From Tetrahymena elliotti 4EA (taxonomy: Eukaryota; Ciliophora; Oligohymenophorea; Hymenostomatida; Tetrahymenidae), in assembly GCA_000231825.2 (NCBI GenBank), contig JH720321.1:562761-626760 (forward strand): 64,000 nucleotides of DNA, given 5' to 3'. Shown in pieces: positions 47,354 through 60,675 of the stretch. A program made the translations under genes and the position numbers. A model generated the notes under the pieces. That model ran no database searches. It was not told the origin of the DNA and was given only the letters and a program-made list of their open reading frames with translations. Every line of letters starts with the position of its first letter. The stretch's first letter is position 1.

Positions 47354-50300
47354 TTCTTATTAACACCAAATTTATTAATTTTCTTAATTAATTATATAAT
47401 ATATAGATATGGTTCTTTGAAAATATTATTTTTGATAACTAAATTAATTGTATTAAAGAATTTTAAGATTTCCTTAACAACAATCCTTACAAAATTTACA
47501 ATTATAATTCTTTTATAACTATTATTTTAATTCGTATATTTTGAATATATTTTAACCAAATAATATCTAATTTTAAACACTAGAGATTACTTAGATTAAA
47601 ACTTTAATTTATTTATTTTATATTCTCAATATACAACAGAAATTTCTTATTTTTTGATAAAATTAAAATAGTTTAAAATCATACCACTTTAATATTAGAA
47701 TCTATGATATTCTCTGAAAAATATGTTAATTTTTAAATACTAAAATGTATGATGGAACCTAATTAAGAGATTATAAAAACAAAATGTAAAGCTAATCTTT
47801 TGATAAACTTTAAAATTAACATTTTTTTGAAGAGCAAAAAAATTTAAAAATTGATAAATGCCATTTAAAAAATTTAGCCACTACCAAGGGTGTTTTTCAA
47901 AACAGGCAGATAAGTGCAGTAGCTCTGAGATTGAGCTTGTTGAGAGTTCTGAAAATATCATACCTTAATACTTAAATATTTTTGCACTATTCAATAGTAA
48001 TCTCCATAAAATATTCTTTTTTAAATTCAAAAAGTTAACATTTTTAAAGAGAGTTTCAATCTTTTTTAGTTAAATTTGACCTTAATAACAAACAAATCTG
48101 AAGGTTGTTTTGCCTTTTTAGAAGGTTTTTATATGAAAATAAATTTCTAAATATTGCAAAATCTATCTAAAATAAATGGGCCAAAACTTCAAATCAAAAA
48201 TTTGAAAAAATTTACTCTAATAAAGTTTTTCTCTACATTCTTTTGATTGATTCACATTTTCATTTTCTTTCAGGATATATTAAAAAAAATGAGGTGAGAT
48301 ATTTTGGTGCCTTTCATTATAAATACTGTGAAAATGGTACTTTTAGTAATTCCCTATAATAAAGGCTTCAAAATAAGAGAGAATTGATATGGAGAGGTTG
48401 CTTAAATTTTCTATCCAAAGAAGATTCTCATAGAATTAAAAAATAAATATTCTTTTATGGAATAAGATATTAAAAATTGTCTTGACAAATAAATAAATAA
48501 TCTAAATGAATATTGATTAAAACTACCTAAATTCGTTAGTAGCACATAAATTAAAGACTTAATTCATTTAGAAATACTTAATTACAATTTAAATTTACAC
48601 TCGTTTTTTACTTAAGTTCTAGAGTTAAAGTTTAGAGATTAGAGTATTTTGCGAAAAATCCTAATGTACCCTAATCATCTTTTTATTGTGCTTTTTAAAA
48701 AGTAAAATAAATAAATATTTAAAAGAATGAGAAGAACAAAACTAATATCAATTAAACTTACCCAAATAATAAATCCCTCATAAATTAAAGTATTTATTAT
48801 AGATTAAAAAATGAATTATTCATATTAAATTCTAATTTTACTGGAGCTCAAGGGAGAAAGTTTAGATATTAAGAGCATTTTGCTAAGCCAGATCCTAACT
48901 CATATTCCCCATTTATTCTTGCTTTAAAAAAAGATATAAATAAATATTGAATAAGAAACATAAAAATTTGATTAAATCTGAAGAAAACAAATAAAAATTA
49001 ATAACCAAAATAAGTATCAAGCAAACCAACCCAAATTAGTAAGTCACTAATAAATTAAAGATTTTTTTAAAATAAAAGATACATAATTAATATTGAAACT
49101 CTAATTTTACCTAATGTTAAGAGTCAAAGTTTAAAAGATTAGATTACTTTAAAGAAAAATTAGAATTTTACTTAAAATCTTTATGTAGATTTTAGAACTA
49201 ATTTAAAATAGAACTTAGTAACTTTAAATATTAAATTATTTTTTCATATCTTTAAGAATTGAAGTAGACCACCAATATTTAATATTTGTAAAATATTTTG
49301 TTTTTTGAACATTTATTTTTTTTAATTTGCTGAGACATTAAATTCGATATTCTTTAATAAATATTTAATCAAAAAAATTTGATTTATTTTTTTGAATTAT
49401 TTTTCTTGAAAAATTATAAAAAATAATTTATATTAAATAAAAGGACAAAAAAAAAATAGATATTTTAATTTTAAATAAAAAAATGAAATAAGAATAATAA
49501 TAAAATTTTTATCTTTTTTTTCTTTAAAGCACTCTTTTTATGTATTTTTATATCATTTTTTTTATATCTGTGCATATTTTGGAAGTGTTACCTTGAAATA
49601 TATTCCGAAAACAAAAATCAACAAATAATAAAAAAAACTAGATAAAATAATTTATTTATTTTCCAATAAAAAATACTAAAAACTAAAAAAAGAATTCAAT
49701 AGAATTATAAAATTTGTCTCATCACGTTATTTAAACCTATTATTTGAAAAAAATTTTTCATATTCAGAGCGATAAGGTTTATTTCAATTGAAATCAATTT
49801 GATAAAAATATGAAAATTAAAATGAGTCATATTTGAAAATAATAGGGATTGTATATGTGATTATAAAAGTTATGTTCTGACTTAAATCATTTAATAAAAC
49901 ATCTAGAAATTTAGAAAATAGTTCATCACAAAAAGTTTCTATATAATTAATACGTTACCCTAACCCTAAAATTAGGAAAAGAACAAGAAGATTACTATCA
50001 AGAGGAATAAATTATAAAAAAATGTAAAATAAATTGATATTTTATACAAGTAATAAATAAAGTAGATATTTAAACACACTAAAAATATTTCTATGATTTT
50101 GGTGAAATTGTATTCTGAAGATTATATTTCCTATAAATTCTATTTTTAATTAGAAATATGTGATAGTGTTTAGTTTTTTCTGTATTTTTTAATTTACTGT
50201 TTTAATAATTTTACTCATCCAATTATATTCACTCAAATGCTCTAGCCTAATTTGGATAAAATAGCATTTATTTTATATGATTTATTATAAATGCCATATT

Positions 50301-51504
50301 CTTAATATTATTTGAAAGATAGTTGATAAAAAAAAAAGAGGCTATAAATTTAATCATATCATTTTTATAAGGAAATGTGATAAAGACATTTATCTAATTT
50401 ATTTTTAGAAGTGGATTGTGATGTGTTTTTAAAAAAGAAATAAATTTAGGAAAATAATTAGCCTTTAAAAATTTGAGAATAGGATATTTTAATTGTGTTG
50501 AATTTTTAATATTTTTGTGGATGTAAGATATTATATCTAATTTCACAGCCAGTAGATGCTTGAATCTCAAAATTATTTAAATTATGGCGTAAAATCTATT
50601 TTGTCTATGCTAATTGCTTTAATTACCAATAAAAATATCAAATAAATAGCTCTTACTTATTCTTAAATATATTTTTAAAATATTTAAGAACTTCAATACC
50701 TTTATTAAGAATAAATGTATGTCTGGATATAATACATAGATAAATTTTAGATTGATATTTTCATTCACCTGATGAAATTTCAAGATACTATTTTTAACAT
50801 AAAGTAGAATTATTACTTAAAAATATAAATAACGTTTTAAATAAAAGTTTCTCGAAACACCATAAAATCGATATATTAAAAGTTTAGCTGTTATCTTATA
50901 TTTTTTTATTATGTAATTATGTAAATTTTAAAAAAATAAGTCCATTAAAAACTAACTAATAAGGATATTTTCCTGAAGAACGTGTTTTTGTTTTAGAATT
51001 TATTTATACATATAAAATCAAAATCCAATTAAATGATAATAATCATCATATTTAAGGAGCGATTTAAAATATTATTTCAAATAGATGTTTTATTTAATAG
51101 AAATTAATGTTTGTACTGACAAATAGATTTTTATTTCTACAAACAAAAATTGTGGCTGCCTGACTATCCAAATAATTTGATTGAATTAGAACAAAGAGAT
51201 TAATTTATGATTGGATTAGATTTTATCCATCCTTATTTGTAAGTATTAATTGCTTTGCTTATTTAAATTAAAAATAGTATAAAATATAAGCTCGAATTAT
51301 TAATTAATGGAATCATTTTTAATCAGTATTAGTTTTAAGCTTTAAGACATTTTTTATGAATTATATCTTGATTCGTCTAGAAATCTACAAAATATCTTTT
51401 AATATTATAAAACTCCCAATCTTCCTTAAAATCTAATCAATATCTTTCAAAAAAATATAAAAAATAATTAAATTAAAAAATAACTAAAACTAATCCATCT
51501 CAAA
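47354..51504. other. Largest gene-free stretch, with degenerate repeats
   Basis: About 4.1 kb separate the divergent protease and GH18 starts. No coding frame on either strand has protein-like composition. It contains three diverged repeat units at about 48500-49185 (listed separately) and a GC-richer patch at about 47876-47965. Both flanking promoters must lie at its ends. Confidence 0.6.
48500..49185. repeat. Three degenerate tandem units of about 230-270 bp
   Basis: The unit cores start near 48621, 48851 and 49120: AGAGTTAAAGTTTAGAGATT, AGGGAGAAAGTTTAGATATT and AGAGTCAAAGTTTAAAAGAT. The first two continue with TTTTGC-x-AA and CCTAA, then a TTTTTA..AAATAAATA segment. Upstream, each unit also shares a (C)CNAA.T..GTA.NTC...TAAATTAAAG block. 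Divergence is high, so the array is old. No open frame is shared. Confidence 0.6.
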
Positions 51505-53730
51505 ATGAAAATTCAAAGATTTATCCTTTTAATCTTAGTCTTAAGTTCTATTATAAGTGCTTAATTTAATGTTCCAACCACTACAAATAGTAATGGTGGA
51601 TCTTGTTCTTGTACCTGTACTTGCACTAATTCTTCTGACACAGGTAACAACAATAACAACAGCACTAACACAAATAATAATAATAATAATAATAATAGTA
51701 CTAATTCCAACAATAACAATAATAGCACCAATTCAAATAATAACAATAATGGAACTTCTACCAATACTACTACTGGTTCATCTTCTTTCAAAAAGATAGC
51801 CTATGTTAACACTATGTCAAGTTGGTATGGACCTTCCATTATCACAAACAGCTTTGGTTTGAACTCATGTTATGACATTATTATCCTTTCTTTCTGGCTC
51901 ACTTCAGGAAGTGTTGATGCCGCTTAGTTATATGAAAATATTTACACTAATCTTGGAACTGATTAATATGGTAAATCAAATTTAGAAGTCTAGAAAAATA
52001 TTGCTGATCTTTTCCACTAAAAGGGAAAATAACTCTTTGTTTCTGCATTTGGCTCTACTGATATGCCAACTTCAAAAGACCCCATTGTAGTTGCTAACTC
52101 TTTGGCTGATTGGGTTTAAAAGAATCCTCATATTGATGGTATTGATATTGACTATGAAGATAATGATGCTGTTGTTAATGGTTCTGGTATTACTTGGTTG
52201 ATTGCTTTCTAAAAATAACTTAGAGCTAGAATAGGAAATAGCTACATTATAACTCATGCTCCTTAGGCTCCATATTTCTCTAGATCATACTATAATGATG
52301 GAGGGTATTACAAGTTAGATTAATAAGTCGGTAACTTAATCAATTGGTACAATGTCCAATTCTACAATCAAGGAAATAATTCATATGATTCTTTAGAAAA
52401 ACTTTTTGTCTAAAGTGGTACTCCTTTTGTTGGTACATCTTACTCTGAAATCATTTAGAATAATGGAGTTCCCATTTCAAAATTGGTTCTAGGTAAGCCA
52501 GCTACCACTGCAGATTTATCAAATACTGGATATACTGAACCCTCTAAGCTTGGTTCTCTTGTTTAGTAAGCCTAAAAGACTTTAGGATTATAAGTTCCAG
52601 GATTCTTTATATGGTAATTGAAAAATGATGGTAACTGTAATTTTGCCAACAATTTCATGAGCGGTTTTAATGGATCTGATTCAAGTAATAGCAACAACAA
52701 CAATAACAGTACTAATACTAATAACAATAGTAATACCAATAGTACTAATAGCAATAATACCAACAGTACTAATAGCAATAATACTAACAGTACTAATAGT
52801 AATAATACCAACACTACACCTGGTAACACTACCACGAATGGTAATATTTTAAGTATTGCTTATATGAATTCTATATCATCTTGGTGGGGTCCTTCCGTTT
52901 TATCATAGTTCAACACCTGTTATGATATTCTCATTCTTTCTTTCTGGTTATCTACTGGACCTGTAGATACAGCATTACTTTATTAAAATATTTACAGCTA
53001 TTTAGGGACTGATTAATTTGGTAAGAATAACCTAGAAGTCCAAAAATATCTTTAAAATTAATTGTCAAGCTAAGGAAAGAAGCTCTTTATCAGCGCTTTT
53101 GGTGCCACTGATATGCCTACAAGTAAAGACCCTTCATAAGTAGCTACTGATTTAGCTAATTTTGCAAATTAATTACCTTACATAGACGGTATTGATATTG
53201 ACTATGAAGATAATGATGCTATAGTTAGTGGATCTGGTGTAACATGGCTTATAACCTTCACTAAAGTTTTGAGATAAAAGCTTACAAATAAGAATTTAAT
53301 CTTAACACATGCTCCTTAAGCTCCCTATTTCTCTCGTTAATATTATACTTCTGGAGCTTATTATAAGATTGATTAAGAAGTAGGTAACTTAATTGATTGG
53401 TACAATGTCTAATTCTACAATTAAGGTGATAATACTTATGACACTTATTAAAAGTTATTCATCTAAAGTGGTTAATATTTCTTTGGAACATCATATCAAG
53501 AAATTGTCTAATTAGATGGAATTCCTTTAAGCAAACTTATGTTAGGTAAACCTGCTACTGTTAGTGATGCTACAAATACTGGTTACATTGATCCCAAATA
53601 ACTTGGGTAACTTGCTAAATAAGCTAAAAACCAACTTAATTTTACTATTCCTGGTTTCTTCATTTGGTAGGTATCCAATGATAAGGCATGCAACTATAAG
53701 AATTAGTTCTTTGCAGGTTATAACTCTTGA
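51505..53730 (+). CDS. Secreted protein with two GH18 (chitinase-like) domains
   Basis: An uninterrupted 741-residue frame runs from ATG 51505 to TGA 53728-53730. It begins with a signal peptide (MKIQRFILLILVLSSIISAQ), a Cys/Thr patch (SCSCTCTCT) and an Asn/Ser/Thr linker. GH18 domain 1 spans about 97-380, and a second Asn/Ser/Thr linker separates it from domain 2 (about 445-741). Each domain holds the glycosidase signature D-G-I-D-I-D-Y-E (DGIDIDYEDNDA), with its three Asp and catalytic Glu, and a shared pattern: SSWWGPS or SSWYGPS, ILSFWL, SAFG-TDMPTSKDP, THAPQAPYFSR, NLI-WYNVQFYNQG and IPGFF-WQ. GH18 enzymes cleave beta-1,4-linked GlcNAc in chitin or N-glycans. The compact fold suggests chitinase or endoglycosidase, probably for digestion. 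The linkers are likely O-glycosylated. Confidence 0.92.
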
Positions 53731-54898
53731 AATCGATAGAGGATCAATTATAAGACTTAACATTTTTACTTAAATCGTTTAAATTAATGAATTTTATATT
53801 TCGTGTTTTTACTACAAATATTTACTAACTTTACTTTTACTAAATCTCTTAAAAAAATTTATGAATCTTGTCATCTAAATGTGAACTGAAAAAATAAAGA
53901 ATAAAAATAATTTTTGATATTTTAATTGTTCAGTTCTACTTCTATACTATAAATCCTCATTAATTAGCACCATCTCAAAGTCATTTTAAGATCAAACATT
54001 TTAGGCTGTTTGTTAATTCAACATTTTTGAATTTAAAAACTCAAATAAACATTTTTAAGCTTGAACAAACAAAATAACTTATTTCACATATTTTTTAGAG
54101 CAAAGTAATTTCTCTTCAATTTAAAAATATAAAATAATGGCTTTTTTGTAAGATTTTCAATTAATATCATTAAAAAGAATTTTCAAATTTTGAGTGTTAA
54201 TTTCTTTGAGTTTTAATTAATAAGGATTTATAGTATCTGTTCTTTAAGCTGCTAAGTTTGAAAAAACTAGAATATTTATGAATATGGTTAATATATGAAT
54301 TTTTTAATTCTTTGAAAATATTTTTTTGCGAAGAAAAAAAGATTATTTATTAAAATAGATAAAATAAATTTTTAATTTCAACTAATAAAAAATTTGAGTA
54401 TAATATCAATAAAGAGCATTCTTAAAATGATATTTGTATTATTTTTAATAGTTAATTGTATTACAAATAAGATTTAAAAAAAATACACTAATACAAATAT
54501 TTATCTGAATAAAAAATTTGCAAAAAAAATTAATTAAATGAAGATAAAATAAAAGGAATAATAAATTATAGTTATTGCGAACAAATTTATTATTATTATT
54601 TTTATTTGGATGGATATCTATAGCTAAGAATTTCGGTTGGTTGGATATCAATTAGTTAATCAAATAAGTATTTAAAAACTATATTTTGGCAAACAACAAA
54701 AAATAAAAACTAGCCTAAAATTCTTAGTAAAACAAACAATAATTTAACAAGCTACTTACAAAGTACTTTGAAATAATATAAATAAATTAATAAAATACAA
54801 ACAAATATAGTAAAGCAGCTTCATTTAATAGAAAATAAATAACTAAAAGAAAATCATTTACTTCTCCAATATTTTTATTTCTTTTAATTTGAATAGCA
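53731..54898. other. Intergenic, AT-rich
   Basis: Spacer between two plus-strand genes. No coding or RNA element is supported. Confidence 0.6.
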
Positions 54899-57800
54899 AT
54901 GAGCGCAATTTATAGTAAACAAAAGGTAATTTAAATTTTAAATTTCTGTTTGATTTAAAGATTTATTATAAACTAACTTATCATAAATATACATTATCAA
55001 TATTAAACTAAGTTAACATAATTTATATGAAATATACAACAGACTTTGAATAAGAAATTAAGTCCATACATGTACTTAATTCATGACAACTTAAAAAAGG
55101 AAGAATTGGTGCACAAATATTAAAACTTTATTTCGGATTAGCACAACTAAGTTTTGGGATTGTAATAAATAACTTATCTATTATGAATAAATTAAAATTT
55201 ATACAATAATTTATTCTAATTGGTGATGGTCTTCATTTTCAATTATTTATTTTATTAAATAGAAGAGGAGGTAGAGCAAAAAGTAATTATGCAAGCAAAT
55301 AAGCTCCTAAGCTGCCTTTTGAACCTCACTATAATCATGAGTAAAAGATCTTTTTTTAAGTTTAATTTCTACATTTTTTAGAAGAATGAATGTGAATTCA
55401 ACTAAAATAATTAAAAATAAAAATAGAATCAATAGAAGTGCAGAAAAGGATTACTTACTTATGTAAAATAGAAAACAAATATTTTGTAGCTTATATTTAT
55501 AATATATTGGGAAATAGGCATAAAAATAGATCTGTTGGAAATAATCAATTCAATCTTACAGGTGATGATCTACATCAATCTAGTGTTATGAAATACAATA
55601 CTCATGTAAGATATTAAAAAAATAAAAATAATATTTTAATCAAAAACAAAAGAGTAAAAAATAGCAAAATAAAATGAATATTTGATTTGATTAGGCTTTT
55701 GTTTTTTACTTGTTTAAAACTCTTATTTTATTAATTAGTATTTTATTTTAATTTATTAAATTTTATTTTTTAATATTATCTTTACCAATAAATAAATATA
55801 ATAATATAGTAGGACATAACTCCCGAAAGAGGAAACTCACTAGCAGTAATTAATCATTTGGTTTAGTAAGTGGTTTAAATATTTTGATAATAAACAGAAT
55901 ACAGAAAACTATGAATCAACAGTTAAGAAAGCAGCAAGAATTTATTCTAATTCTCCAGGTGGAACGGGAGTAATTATAATTTTGATTTATTTTTTAATCA
56001 TTTAAAATTTTATAACTTATTTAGAAAAAGAGTCCCATCAAGAAAAAGACTATGGGTACTTCAATCAAGGCTAGATATGAAAAGCTAAGAGATATATTAG
56101 AAGAGAGAAATGAAGAGTTAGAAAAAGAAAGACTTATTTTTTTGGGATGCATCCAAAAAATAAAAGAACTGAGAACTAGATACTTTGGTGAAAGTGAAGC
56201 ATATTTCATTGAGTAAATTTTGATCTTCCTAAATAATTTTTTCTCATTAAATTTATAATAATTTGAAAGTTCTAATGAAAATTCCAAAAATTCTTTTGAT
56301 AAAGAATACTGTGCTTTAGAATTATGTATTGAGCAATTTGTGCAAAAGAATCAAGATGTAAATAAATCTATGTAAGAAATAGAACTCAAGATTATTTAGT
56401 AAGAAAAGGTAGAAAATTATTTATTTATTAAATAAAATAAAAAATATTCTGATAAATAAATATGATGGATTTTATGATGAACATTTTAGATATTGAAGAT
56501 AAAAAGCAAACTTTATTTGTTAGAAGAATGAAAAAAATAGTTTTATATTGAAATCAATTTTCTTTTATTTAGCAAAAAAATCAATCTGCACTATAAGAGC
56601 TTCAGAAGGAAAAAGAAGGTTTCTAATTAAAAATGGTTGAAAAAGAAAAGGTAATTTTAGAATTGCATAAAGCTTTAAAGATTTCTGATGCTGATGTTTA
56701 ATCACTCTCTAAAGAAATGCACTCTTTATAATACAAATTAAAGGAGGTTTAATAGTAGAATGATTAATAACAAGAGTAAAATAGAAAAATGGCTAAGAGA
56801 ATGAAAGAGCTGAAGAAAATTGAGGAATATGGAACAACAAATTTATTAGTTTAATAAGAAATTGATAATTTGAAGTCATCAAAATCTGATATTGAAAGAA
56901 AATACTATGAGCTTAAACATAAAGTGGGAGATATTTAAAAACTTAAAGAGGATAATATAAATTTAAAGTTAGAGTTAGATCATAGAATTAAAGATCTCAC
57001 AATCGAAAATGAGAAGTTAACTAGAGAGTACCAAATTCTATAGAAAGAGTACAAAATAACCAAAGCAAAATCAAAGTAGCTGGAAGAAGATGCCATTAAA
57101 AATGGAACAAATGCTCAAGCACTACAAGACGCTCAACAAAGAATATCTGTTTAGGTTTAAAAAGATCTAGAAATTGAAAAATAATATTATGAAAATAAAA
57201 TAGCTAACTTGAGGAAAGAAAATGAGTAATTGCAGGATGAAGTTGATGCAGTTAAGAAGAAACAAAGAGAATTGGCAAGCGTTACTTATACAAAGGAAGA
57301 CTTTGAAAAGATGACTGCTGATAACTCAAAAAGAATATAAGAACTTGAAGATAAAATTAATGATCTAACTACTAAAAATAAGAAGCTAGTTATAGATTCT
57401 TAATCTCTTGAAAAACTGAAAGCTGATATCGATAGTCTCAAGAAATTATATGAATAAGAAAAAAGCTAGAACAAAGAACTTAAATAGAAAATAGAAATTT
57501 AAGACAAAGCATATAATGAATTTTAGAATTAATAGAAAGTGATTTAAGAAAATTTAAGGGTTTAACTTGATCAAACATAGCACTAAATTGAATCTTTTAA
57601 GCATTAACAATCTGTTTAAAAGCAATCCATTCATTATGATAATTAAAATGAAGACTTAGAAGAGAGATCAATACAAAATAAAAGTTTGATTCTAAGTTCT
57701 TAGTAAAAAAATATTAGAAAAAACAGTTAGTCAAGTAAAGCCGAAGAAGAAAAGATAAATAATGATTTAAATAACAATAGTATTATCATCCTTAGAAAGA

Positions 57801-58572
57801 GCTAAGTATTAGAAAATAGTTAATTAATAAGAAATGATATTAGTTAATAAAGTATAGTTATAGCTCAGTAATTAATAGGTAATTCAGATAAGCAAGAAAC
57901 AAAAAGTAGACATTCTGAAGATATGAAGCAGAATAAGTAAGAAAATAGTAAAGAATATATTAATACAGATGTTATTATTCCTCCTAATTCTAATAAAAAA
58001 CTGAGAAGTGTTTCATAAACATCTCATTATAGTAATCAAAGTAAGGATCTTTAAAATAGTCAAATAATTATGCAATAAAAATAAATCATTAACCAAAAAA
58101 TCTTAAATGAGAGTATGACCAACCTTTCTTAAAAATCTAAGAAAGTTTAGTAATGCGTTGAAGAATAAAGACCAGCTAGTATTTTGTCACATAAATAATC
58201 TGCTCTATCTAATAATTCAGCCATAAAGAGCAATATTAATAACAAGAGTGATCCATTATCACCTGTGAATAATGAATAAACAAAAATTAGAATTTATGTA
58301 AACACTGATCAAACTCATACCAGGCCTAAGTAAAGGGCAAGATCTCAAGTTTCTCATTATTCTAGAGAAGACTAAAAGATTGTTGAATTCGATGGGTTGT
58401 CAGAATGTAGTCAGCAGTATTCAAAGCTAGAAAAAGAAGAAATTTTATAGAAATAAAAGTTTGATTAATAAAAACTTGATAGAAGCAATAATAATAATAA
58501 TAATAATCAGACTTAAAATAATAGAAGATCATTTTTAACTTAACCTGATAAAGAAATAAAAAAAAACTACTG
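54899..58572 (+). CDS. Long coiled-coil protein
   Basis: The start is ATG 54899 (MSAIYSKQK) in a 27-nt first exon. Further small exons encode LSPYMYLIHDNLKKEELVHK, LRGGRAKSNYASKQAP, DYLLMHKNRSVGNNQFNL and DITPERGNSLAVINHLVQ. The last large exon, from about 56573 to TGA 58570-58572, encodes a continuous heptad-rich coiled coil of roughly 300 residues (KLELDHRIKDLTIENEKLTR) and then a Ser/Asn/Gln-rich tail ending RSFLTQPDKEIKKNY. Total length is near 1,000 residues. No enzyme motif, signal peptide or membrane segment is visible. The architecture suits a cytoskeletal, basal-body or ciliary scaffold, but that is inference. Small-exon boundaries are hand-fitted and may be off in places. Confidence 0.8.
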
Positions 58573-60675
58573 AAAAAGATAATTTGATAAGAAAGTAATC
58601 ATTAAATTTTTGATGAGGTTATTTATTTCACAAACAATAGAAAAATAATCCATTTTAAATAACAAATTATAATAATATTTTCAAAATAAATAATACAAAT
58701 TTATCATAAAATAAAAAACCTCTAATTTTAAATATTATGTAAATAAAATATAAATAAGTTTTATAAATTAATTATCTTCTTCATCCTACCTACTACCATA
58801 ATTTCTATTTTTAAGTTTTTCTATAAATCTAAATTTATTTGAAATTTTTCTTTAATTACTTTTTAAAATAATGTTAATTAGTTTTTTTATAATTGATTAA
58901 CCCTATTTTTTCTAAAGAATTTATTAAAGCAAATAAATCAAATAAGCAAATAAAAAAATAAACATGATAAATTTTAAATATTTTATTTGGTTTTATAATT
59001 TAATTGCACCCTAGACTATATTATAAATAGTTATTCATTAAACTAAATATAGTTTACTTAAAAAAGATAGTATGCAACTAATTTATTTAAGATTAAAAAA
59101 TGTTTAAATTTTAATTTTTGAAAATTTCTTATTTCTCAAAATTTAACAATGGAATCTTACAAAAATGTGACATTTCTTCTCAATCGACTGAATTTGAACT
59201 TGATTTAAAAAATTCAATTAATAGTATTTTTTATTTATTTTTCATGATTATTTTTCATATTTCTTTTTTAAGTTAGTTATTAATTGAAGATTTAATATTT
59301 ATTTTTAATTATATTAGATTTACTTTAAATAAAGATATAAGCTTTTCAGATTATTTAATTTCTCTATAGCCATACATAAGTTTGATAAACCTCTATCACT
59401 GATTTAATTATTACTTAAATTAAATATAATTTTAGTTTCAGATTTAGAGTGACGAATAAAATAAAAAAAATTTATCATTTTTCTAATTTAAATTAAAGAA
59501 AAAGAAAAAAATTAAATTTTAATGGTTAAAGATTTTTAGGTAAAACTAGCAGGTATTTTATAAATCTAATTTGATAAATAAATGAAAAAGATTTGTGATA
59601 AAAATTATTTCCTTCTTTAGAAGTTAACTCTTACTACACATAAAAAAATTTTTTTTGACTCACTGATAAATAAATTTTACGCTAAACCTAGTTCAAGATT
59701 TTTGAGTAAATTAAGATCTGCTAATATATGACCTAAATCCTCAATAAAACTGTCATTAAACTAATTTAATCTAATTCAATAATAAAATAAAATAATATAT
59801 TTAATATTATTTAAGTTTAAACGATTAGACTTATAAATTTTAAACTAAAAAATTTTTTACCCAATATAAAGAGTCAAAGATGATAGATTGATTAGTGCAT
59901 TTTGATAAACAAGACAAATTTTCTATCTTTCATCTTAGTTACTTAATTTTGAGCTTTTTGTATAAACAAAAATTTATTGATTAAAGAATTAAAACATTAA
60001 AAGAGAATAAGAAAATTAGTTTATTATTTAAATCTATGGACTTTTAGATATACTATAAATTTAAAGCTAAAGCTATCTATAAATAAAATATTTATACCTA
60101 AGACAAATGTAAAGCTCCTAATGAGATTAAAGAGGAGATCTAATTAACTTTTGTATTTAAAAAATTTTTTTTATACTATGTTGCAATAATATTTTGTTAC
60201 ATCTTTTAATTCACTGAATCAATTTTTATTAATGTTCTGAATTTTTTTGTTTCTCAAAAATTCCTCCCATTTTTAAAGATTAAAATATATTATCAATTAT
60301 TTAATTGAATTTTTAGATATTGTTTATTTTAAACTTAAAACTTCTTATTCATTAAAATATAAATAAGAAACACTTAATTTTTAATTAAATCCTTTGTTTT
60401 TATTTTTTTGTGAGAAATAATTTTGCAAAAATAAAATCTCTCTCATACTTTATTGCTTTTTTAGAAATAAAAAAATATTTATAAGTATTGTGTTTTCAAA
60501 TTATTTTTTACATATCTTACAAAACAAATAAACTAATGTAAATACTATTTATTTTAAGTATTTTATTTAACTAAATTCCATAACTTAAAAAGTTTTTATC
60601 AGAAAAAATGTTTAATTAAGGTTGGTTTTTTTAATAAAGAATTTATGAGGATTTACATTTAATTGTTAATTGAAA
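58573..60675. other. Convergent 3' intergenic, with a repeat copy
   Basis: Spacer between the ends of the coiled-coil gene (+) and the K+ channel gene (-). Around 59868-59935 a stretch resembles the 48.5-49.2 kb repeat units. Otherwise A/T-rich. Confidence 0.6.
59868..59935. repeat. Probable dispersed copy of the 48.5-49.2 kb repeat
   Basis: AGAGTCAAAGATGATAGATT followed by GATTAGTGCATTTTGATAAA matches the core of the units near 48621-49120 in order and spacing, although diverged. Confidence 0.45.

Noticed and set aside
49950..49970. CCCTAACCCTAAA resembling a telomere repeat
   Set aside because: Only two units occur, and Tetrahymena telomeres use CCCCAA, so this is coincidence.
51561..52852. 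Leu/Val-rich and Ile/Thr-rich frames on both strands over the GH18 gene
   Set aside because: They are mirror frames of the Asn/Ser/Thr linker repeats; the GH18 frame explains the region.
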